From positions 1-5,392 of the forward strand of contig JAQGIA010000054.1 of the NCBI GenBank assembly GCA_028291445.1: a DNA stretch of 5,392 bases, in the 5' to 3' direction. The notes below the pieces were generated by a model. That model had not been told where the DNA came from. It did not search any database and was given only the letters and a program-made list of their open reading frames with translations. Source of the stretch: Belnapia sp. Lineage in GTDB: Bacteria; Pseudomonadota; Alphaproteobacteria; Acetobacterales; Acetobacteraceae. The position numbers and the translations under genes were made by a program. Positions 1 to 5,392 of the stretch are shown piece after piece (within the stretch, counting starts at the first letter, position 1; each line of letters starts with the position of its first letter).

Positions 1-2014
<2,014 letters not shown>

Positions 2015-2064
2015 CGCCAGCCTATCTTGGGCCGCGGAGGCCCCAGGTCCAGCGGAGAGTCTGC

Positions 2065-2107
2065 GCGGCTGAGCCGCCCCCGCCCGCACGCAGCACGGGC
2101 GGGGGGC
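2065..2107 (-). terminator. GC-rich hairpins behind the DUF883 gene, possible terminator or attenuator before uvrB
   Basis: A perfect 10-bp inverted repeat, CCCCCGCCCG (2077-2086) and CGGGCGGGGG (2096-2105), encloses a 9-base loop. It sits about 10 bases past the TAA stop (2116-2118) of the DUF883 gene when read on the minus strand. A second small repeat, GCGGC/GCCGC (2065-2069 and 2073-2077), follows directly and shares one base with the first. No U-tract follows on either strand, so this is not a canonical intrinsic terminator. Strong GC stems without U-runs can still slow or stop polymerase, or stabilise a transcript 3' end. The position between two same-direction genes suggests partial insulation of uvrB from DUF883 transcription. 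The structure is seen directly, but its function is inferred. Confidence 0.45.
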
Positions 2108-2115
2108 AGCCTGTC

Positions 2116-2499
2116 TTAGCGCTTGCTGCGCAGCATGCTGCTGATGACCCAGGTCGCCGCCACCGCGATGCCGATTGCCATCAGCGGCCGGGACCGCGCC
2201 ACGTCACGCAGCTGCGATGCCATGTCATAGGCCACGTCGCGGCCTTCCCGGGCATAGCTGCCGGCGTAGCGGGCTGCATCCTGCGCGGCCGGCGAGATGC
2301 GCCGCTCCACCAGATCCTCCAGCTCGCCCCACAGCCTGGCCAGCTCGCCGCGGGCATCGTCGCCACGGTCATGCACGGCGCGGCTGGCTTCGCGCCCCGT
2401 CTCGCGCAGGGATTTGGAGGCGCGGCGGCCGTAATGCTCGGCATCGTCACGCACGTCTTCGGCCTTGGACCGCAGGTTGGACAGGAAGCCGTCGGCCAT
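2116..2499 (-). CDS. DUF883 / ElaB-YqjD-like small membrane-anchored protein
   Basis: The 127-residue product has a highly charged, Ala/Arg/Asp/Glu-rich helical N-terminal part (about 1-100) and a single hydrophobic segment near the C-terminus (about 105-122, beginning [14 protein letters not shown]). It ends in the basic tail MLRSKR. This is the architecture of the DUF883/ElaB/YqjD/YgaM family: a cytoplasmic amphipathic helix tethered to the inner membrane by a C-terminal anchor. In E. coli, YqjD and ElaB are stationary-phase, stress-regulated and reported to associate with ribosomes; whether that holds here is unknown. The ATG at 2499 is well supported by GGAGAG at 2505-2510 with a 5-base spacer. 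Upstream lies a candidate EcfG-type promoter, which fits a stress role. The gene is divergent from the flavoprotein gene and is followed by a strong GC hairpin before uvrB. The family call rests on architecture and composition, since the segment has fewer glycines than E. coli members. The sequence does not show a molecular function. Confidence 0.8.
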   Translation of the reverse strand: MADGFLSNLRSKAEDVRDDAEHYGRRASKSLRETGREASRAVHDRGDDARGELARLWGELEDLVERRISPAAQDAARYAGSYAREGRDVAYDMASQLRDVARSRPLMAIGIAVAATWVISSMLRSKR

Positions 2500-2531
2500 G
2501 GAAACTCTCCTAGTATCGGTTGCGCGACCCT

Positions 2532-2556
2532 AACGGGCGAAGCCGCCGAGGGTTCA
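2532..2556 (-). promoter_or_regulatory. Candidate EcfG (general stress response) promoter for the DUF883 gene
   Basis: Read on the minus strand, TGAAC (2556 to 2552) is followed by exactly 16 bases and then CGTT (2535 to 2532). The established alphaproteobacterial EcfG consensus is GGAAC-N16/17-CGTT, so four of five -35 bases, the spacing and the whole -10 match. Transcription would begin near 2524-2526, giving a leader of about 25 bases that contains the GGAGAG Shine-Dalgarno sequence before the ATG at 2499. That geometry is sensible. A vegetative-type alternative, GATACT at about 2512-2517, has only a poor -35 partner. No convincing promoter was found on the plus strand of this 88-bp region for the divergent flavoprotein gene. 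The element is seen directly; sigma-factor use is inferred. Confidence 0.5.
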
Positions 2557-2587
2557 CCGCGATCGCGGCGGCGGGTAGAAGGCGCCG

Positions 2588-3784
2588 ATGTCCCCTATAT
2601 CCGCTTCGGTCGCGGTCATCGGCGGCGGCCCGGCCGGGCTCATGGCGGCGGAAGTGCTGGCCGAGGCCGGTGCCGCCGTGACCGTGTTCGACCGCATGCC
2701 GAGCCCCGGCCGCAAATTCCTCATCGCCGGCCGCGGCGGCCTGAACCTGACCCATGCCGAGCCGCTTCCCGGCTTCCTCACGCGCTACGGCGAGGCCGCC
2801 GTCCGGCTGGAGCCGGCGATCGCCGCCTTCCCGCCAGAGGCCCTGGTCGAATGGGCGGTGCGGCTGGGCCAGCCGGTCTTCACCGGCAGCAGCGGCCGCA
2901 TCTTCCCCAAGGCGCTGAAATCCTCGCCGCTGCTGCGCGCCTGGCTCGGCAGGCTGGGGCTGGGCGTGACCTTGCAGGCGCGGCACCGTTGGGAAGGCTG
3001 GGATGCGGCCGGGGCGCTGCGGTTCGCCACGCCGGAGGGGGCGGTTTCGGTGCGGCCGGATGCGGTGGTGCTGGCGCTGGGTGGGGCATCCTGGCCGCGG
3101 CTCGGCTCGGATGGGGCATGGGCGGGGTTGCTGCCGGGGATGGTGCCGTTCCGCCCCTCCAACTGCGGCTTCCTGGTCCCCTGGTCGGCCGTCTTCCGCC
3201 AGCGCTTCGAGGGGACGCCGTTGAAGCGCATCGCCCTGGAATTCGCCGGCCAAAGGGTGCGGGGCGAAGCGGTGGTGACTGCCGCCGGGATCGAGGGTGG
3301 CGCCGTCTATGCCCTGTCCGCGCCGCTGCGGGAGGCGATCGCCACGGCAGGCCAGGCCCTGCTGCGGCTCGACCTGCGGCCGGACCTGGACGCGCCCGCG
3401 CTGGCCGCCCGGCTGGATGGCCCGCGCGGCGGCGTCTCCCTGGCCAATCACCTGCGCCGCGCCGGGCTGCCGCCGGTGGCGATCGGGCTGGTGCAGGAAG
3501 CCCTGCATGCCGGGGCCACGGCGCCGCTGTCCGCCCTGGTGAAGGCGCTGCCGCTGCCACTAACTGGGACGGCGCCGATCGCCCGGGCGATCTCCTCGGC
3601 CGGCGGGGTCGGCTGGGGGGAGTTGGATGGTCAATTCATGCTGCGCGCCCGGCCCGGGGTCTTCCTGGCCGGCGAGATGCTGGATTGGGAGGCGCCGACC
3701 GGCGGCTACCTGTTGCAGGCCTGCTTCAGCACCGGCGCGGCGGCGGCGCGCGGCGTGCTGGCCTGGCTGGACCGAGCGGGCTGA
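2588..3784 (+). CDS. FAD-dependent flavoprotein, HI0933/BaiN superfamily, PP_4765-like (TIGR03862 type)
   Basis: The 398-residue product is a two-dinucleotide-binding-domain flavoprotein with a probable oxidoreductase role on an unknown substrate. The N-terminal Rossmann motif is VIGGGPAG (10-17, GxGxxG), with an acidic residue ending strand two (D35). It is followed by GRKFLIAGRGGLNLTH (41-56). That segment matches the family position of GRKxLxSGxGRCNxTN in HI0933/BaiN proteins and has the GRGGLNLTH variant typical of the PP_4765 subgroup. Near the C-terminus, GVFLAGEMLDWEAPTGGYLLQACFSTG (358-384) is the second FAD-binding signature. No signal peptide or membrane segment is seen, so it is probably cytoplasmic. 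Length and motif order look complete. ATG at 2588 is supported by AGAAGG (2577-2582) five bases upstream. The gene stands alone: divergent from the DUF883 gene and convergent, with only a 12-bp gap, with the phytase-like gene. BaiN-type bile-acid reductase activity should not be transferred to it. The family is confident but the reaction is unknown. Confidence 0.9.
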   Translation: MSPISASVAVIGGGPAGLMAAEVLAEAGAAVTVFDRMPSPGRKFLIAGRGGLNLTHAEPLPGFLTRYGEAAVRLEPAIAAFPPEALVEWAVRLGQPVFTGSSGRIFPKALKSSPLLRAWLGRLGLGVTLQARHRWEGWDAAGALRFATPEGAVSVRPDAVVLALGGASWPRLGSDGAWAGLLPGMVPFRPSNCGFLVPWSAVFRQRFEGTPLKRIALEFAGQRVRGEAVVTAAGIEGGAVYALSAPLREAIATAGQALLRLDLRPDLDAPALAARLDGPRGGVSLANHLRRAGLPPVAIGLVQEALHAGATAPLSALVKALPLPLTGTAPIARAISSAGGVGWGELDGQFMLRARPGVFLAGEMLDWEAPTGGYLLQACFSTGAAAARGVLAWLDRAG

Positions 3785-3798
3785 GGCCGCCGCCGCTC
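3774..3798. terminator. Weak inverted repeat spanning the convergent stop codons
   Basis: GAGCGG (3774-3779) and CCGCTC (3793-3798) can form a 6-bp stem around 13 bases. The region between them could form a small competing GC stem instead (GCGGGC/GCCGC with a bulge). It covers the TGA of the flavoprotein gene (3782-3784) and part of the opposing TGA of the phytase-like gene (3797-3799), which is where a bidirectional terminator would have to lie. There is no U-tract in either direction and the stem is short, so chance in GC-rich DNA is a real alternative. Confidence 0.22.
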
Positions 3799-4765
3799 AA
3801 TCATCCCGCAAGGCGAACAGCAGCAGCAGCGTCCGTTGCAGCATGTTCTCGTTGTCGTCCGAGACCAGCGCGACCATGGTCCGGCCGCCGGCGCGGAAGA
3901 CCGTCACGCCTTCGAAATTGTCGCGCGGCAGCGGCGCGGCGATCCGCAGGATTTCCTCGCCTTCGAGCAGGGCGCCCGAGGCCGCATCGCGGAGCTGCGC
4001 CGCGCTGAGCCTGACAAGGCGGCCACCGAAGCCGGCGAAAAGGGAAAAGCTGCGCTCCAGCACCAGCGCCCCGCCATCCGGCAGCGGCGCGGCATCGGCC
4101 GGATTGAACCCTTCCGCCGGGCGATAGGCGAAGGGCATCCAGCGCCCCGGACCGCCCAGCCAAGCCCGCCGCGACAGCGGATCCTCCGTCGCGGCAAGCT
4201 GTTCGGCGATGGCCAGCCAGCGCCCATCCGCCAGCACCGCCAGGGATTCGAGGCCGCCGTTGCCCGGCGCCAGCTCCAGCCCCGGCGGCGCTTCCACGTA
4301 GCGGCCGGGACCGTCGAGGGTCGTATAGGCACGAATCCGGTGCCAGCGCTCGAAGCCCACCAGCCAGCTGCCGTCGGGCGTCCGGGCGAGGGCTTCGGAA
4401 TCCCCGCCATAGCCGCGTGGCAGGGCCCGCCCGGCGCCATCCCGCAGCGGCCCGGTGCGCAATTCGGCCAGGCCCGCCGGCTTGCCGTCCTGCAGGACTA
4501 GCCGGGCAGTGACCCATTGCGCCACGTCGCTGACCGCGGTCAGCCGCAAGTCATCATCGATGTGCAGGGCGGACAGCCCGCCGAAGCCCAGCGCCCGGTC
4601 GTCGATGACGAGGCCGCCCAGCGCTTCGAGCGGGCTGCCGGGCGGCAAGGGGTCGAGCGCCAGTGGCTTGGCGGGAATGCCCTGGGCGAATCCGGCACCG
4701 CCCGGCACGCAGGCCGTGGTCGCCAGCGCCGCCAGCAACCAGCGTCGGGAAAGACCTTGGGTCAA
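3797..4765 (-). CDS. Exported phytase-like / esterase-like family protein (PF13449 type) with Tat signal
   Basis: The 322-residue product looks like a secreted beta-propeller of the 'esterase-like activity of phytase' family. Spaced motifs match the family: FGGLSALHID (61-70) with AVSD (77-80), GGDSEALARTPDGSWLVGFERWHRI (120-144), GGLESLAVLADGRWLAIAE (170-188), DNFEGVTVF (282-290) and VSDDNENMLQRTLLLLF (301-317). The N-terminus carries SRRWLL (6-11), a twin-arginine motif, then a hydrophobic stretch (about 9-20) and possible cleavage after GFA (27). Export by Tat to the periplasm is therefore likely. The start is TTG at 4763-4765, directly after the cobT TGA and in the same frame, so no earlier start exists. 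The next in-frame TTG would remove the twin-arginine motif. No good Shine-Dalgarno sequence precedes it, which suggests termination-reinitiation coupling with cobT. Phytase or esterase activity is only a family label; the substrate is unknown. My recollection that this family often follows cobT in alphaproteobacteria comes from general knowledge, not from this sequence. Confidence 0.85.
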   Translation of the reverse strand: MTQGLSRRWLLAALATTACVPGGAGFAQGIPAKPLALDPLPPGSPLEALGGLVIDDRALGFGGLSALHIDDDLRLTAVSDVAQWVTARLVLQDGKPAGLAELRTGPLRDGAGRALPRGYGGDSEALARTPDGSWLVGFERWHRIRAYTTLDGPGRYVEAPPGLELAPGNGGLESLAVLADGRWLAIAEQLAATEDPLSRRAWLGGPGRWMPFAYRPAEGFNPADAAPLPDGGALVLERSFSLFAGFGGRLVRLSAAQLRDAASGALLEGEEILRIAAPLPRDNFEGVTVFRAGGRTMVALVSDDNENMLQRTLLLLFALRDD

Positions 4766-4768
4766 TCA
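4763..4768 (-). promoter_or_regulatory. Abutting same-frame stop/start (TGA-TTG) between cobT and the phytase-like gene
   Basis: On the minus strand, the cobT stop TGA (4768-4766) is followed with no intervening base by TTG (4765-4763), the apparent start of the next gene. Both genes share one reading frame. The 30 or so bases upstream show no strong purine-rich ribosome site. A ribosome finishing CobT would therefore be placed on the start, which fits translational coupling. Occasional TGA readthrough would instead yield a CobT fusion burying the Tat signal internally, and nothing suggests that this is used. Confidence 0.55.
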
Positions 4769-5392
4769 GGCGACGAGGGCGGAGCGTTCCGTGGCGGCGC
4801 GCTGCCAGGCCTCGGCAGCATCCTCGTCGAAGAGCTCCGCGAGCTTCTTCATCATGGTGCCGCCCAGCTCCTCGGCATCCACGATGGTCACGGCGCGGCG
4901 ATAGTAGCGGGTCACGTCATGGCCGATGCCGATGGCGATCAGCTCGACGTCGCCGCGGCCTTCGATATCGGCGATGGTCTTGCGCAGATGCCGTTCCAGG
5001 TAATTGCCGGGGTTGACCGACAGCGTGCTGTCGTCGACCGGGGCGCCATCCGAGATCACCATCAGGATGCGGCGGTGCTCCGGCCGGACGCGGAGGCGCT
5101 TATAGGCCCATTCCAGCGCCTCGCCGTCGATGTTCTCCTTCAGCAGCCCCTCACGCAGCATCAGGCCCAGATTCTTGCGGGCCCGGCGCCAGGGCGCATC
5201 GGCGGCCTTGTAGATGACATGCCGCAGGTCGTTCAGCCGGCCGGGATTGCGCGGCTTGCCGTCCTGCACCCATTTCTCGCGCGAGTGGCCGCCCTTCCAG
5301 GCGCGGGTGGTGAAGCCGAGAATCTCGGTCTTCACCGCGCAGCGTTCGAGGGTGCGCGCCAGGATGTCGCTGCACATGGCGGCGACCGTGAT
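4766..5392 (-). CDS. cobT: Cobaltochelatase subunit CobT, C-terminal part (5' end beyond window)
   Basis: CobT is a subunit of the CobN-CobS-CobT chelatase that inserts Co2+ into hydrogenobyrinic acid a,c-diamide in aerobic cobalamin synthesis. CobS and CobT form the AAA+/VWA chaperone complex and CobN is the catalytic subunit; all are cytoplasmic. The visible 208 residues belong to the C-terminal VWA-like domain. They show [12 protein letters not shown] (about 12-22), FTTRAWKGG (27-35), [10 protein letters not shown] (49-58), [11 protein letters not shown] (83-93), [24 protein letters not shown] (113-136) and [24 protein letters not shown], all strongly characteristic of alphaproteobacterial CobT. 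The frame is open to the right edge. Five codons (ITVAA) precede the internal ATG at 5377, which sits within conserved sequence and is not the real start. Full-length CobT is around 600 residues, so roughly two thirds lies outside, including the acidic linker and the expected DxSxS metal-site motif. The gene ends in TGA directly joined to the TTG of the phytase-like gene, implying co-transcription. Confidence 0.96.
   Translation of the reverse strand: MTVAAMCSDILARTLERCAVKTEILGFTTRAWKGGHSREKWVQDGKPRNPGRLNDLRHVIYKAADAPWRRARKNLGLMLREGLLKENIDGEALEWAYKRLRVRPEHRRILMVISDGAPVDDSTLSVNPGNYLERHLRKTIADIEGRGDVELIAIGIGHDVTRYYRRAVTIVDAEELGGTMMKKLAELFDEDAAEAWQRAATERSALVA

Noticed and set aside
2015..2115. 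A LexA/SOS operator in front of uvrB, as expected from E. coli.
   Set aside because: Neither GTTC nor GAAC occurs in this interval on either strand, so the alphaproteobacterial GTTC-N7-GTTC box is absent. A CTGT-N8-ACAG enterobacterial box is not seen either.
2510..3508. A 332-codon minus-strand open frame opposite the flavoprotein, which would extend the DUF883 side upstream.
   Set aside because: It is a codon-aligned antisense shadow of the flavoprotein gene with low-complexity translation, and it would occupy the intergenic promoter region.
3819..3833. A short CAGCAGCAGCAG run as a microsatellite or phase-variable repeat.
   Set aside because: It encodes the conserved leucine run near the C-terminus of the phytase-like protein, is only about four units long, and is a triplet that could not shift the frame.
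2371..4008. A 545-codon plus-strand open frame crossing three genes.
   Set aside because: It runs antisense to the DUF883 gene, then out of frame through the flavoprotein and into the phytase-like gene. Its Arg/Gly/Ala-rich translation has no motif, whereas the overlapped genes all have recognisable families and ribosome sites.
3836..4501. A 221-codon plus-strand open frame opposite the phytase-like gene.
   Set aside because: It is in the codon-aligned antisense register, has no family resemblance, and is explained by biased codon use in the opposite strand.
4709..4711. Cys19 of the phytase-like protein as a lipoprotein lipobox cysteine.
   Set aside because: The preceding residues ATTA fit the lipobox poorly (Thr rather than Leu at -3), and a later cleavage site after GFA fits a soluble Tat substrate better. 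It cannot be fully excluded.

Overview
The window is GC-rich, densely coding chromosomal DNA, most likely from an alphaproteobacterium. The cobaltochelatase is the aerobic CobNST type, UvrB and the flavoprotein are of ordinary proteobacterial kind, and the only recognisable promoter resembles the alphaproteobacterial EcfG general-stress type. A Rhodospirillales or Acetobacteraceae-like host is a reasonable guess but is not proven. I see no mobile element, integrase, tRNA, CRISPR array or phage gene.

Layout, left to right. (1) uvrB lies on the minus strand and runs off the left edge. Its start and 671 codons are visible, and only the extreme C-terminus is missing. (2) A 101-bp gap holds a strong GC-rich inverted repeat just behind the next gene. 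(3) A small DUF883/ElaB/YqjD-like membrane-anchored helical protein follows on the minus strand, with a good Shine-Dalgarno sequence. (4) An 88-bp divergent intergenic region holds a TGAAC-N16-CGTT element on the minus strand, a plausible EcfG promoter for the DUF883 gene. (5) A plus-strand FAD flavoprotein of the HI0933/BaiN superfamily (PP_4765-like subgroup) comes next. (6) After a 12-bp convergent gap, a minus-strand exported phytase-like (PF13449-type) protein with a twin-arginine signal is preceded immediately by the C-terminal part of cobT, which enters from the right edge. The cobT stop codon TGA directly abuts the TTG start of the phytase-like gene, in the same reading frame.

The genes fall into at least three units. 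One is a cobT-phytase-like operon (cobalamin cobalt insertion plus an exported protein of unknown substrate). One is a solitary flavoprotein gene. One is a DUF883-uvrB pair in the same orientation, where a stress-induced small membrane protein may or may not be read through into the DNA-repair gene. Nothing here looks like a novel multi-gene system. The observations most worth checking are the candidate stress promoter, the in-frame stop/start junction, and the possible link between the phytase-like protein and cobaltochelatase.
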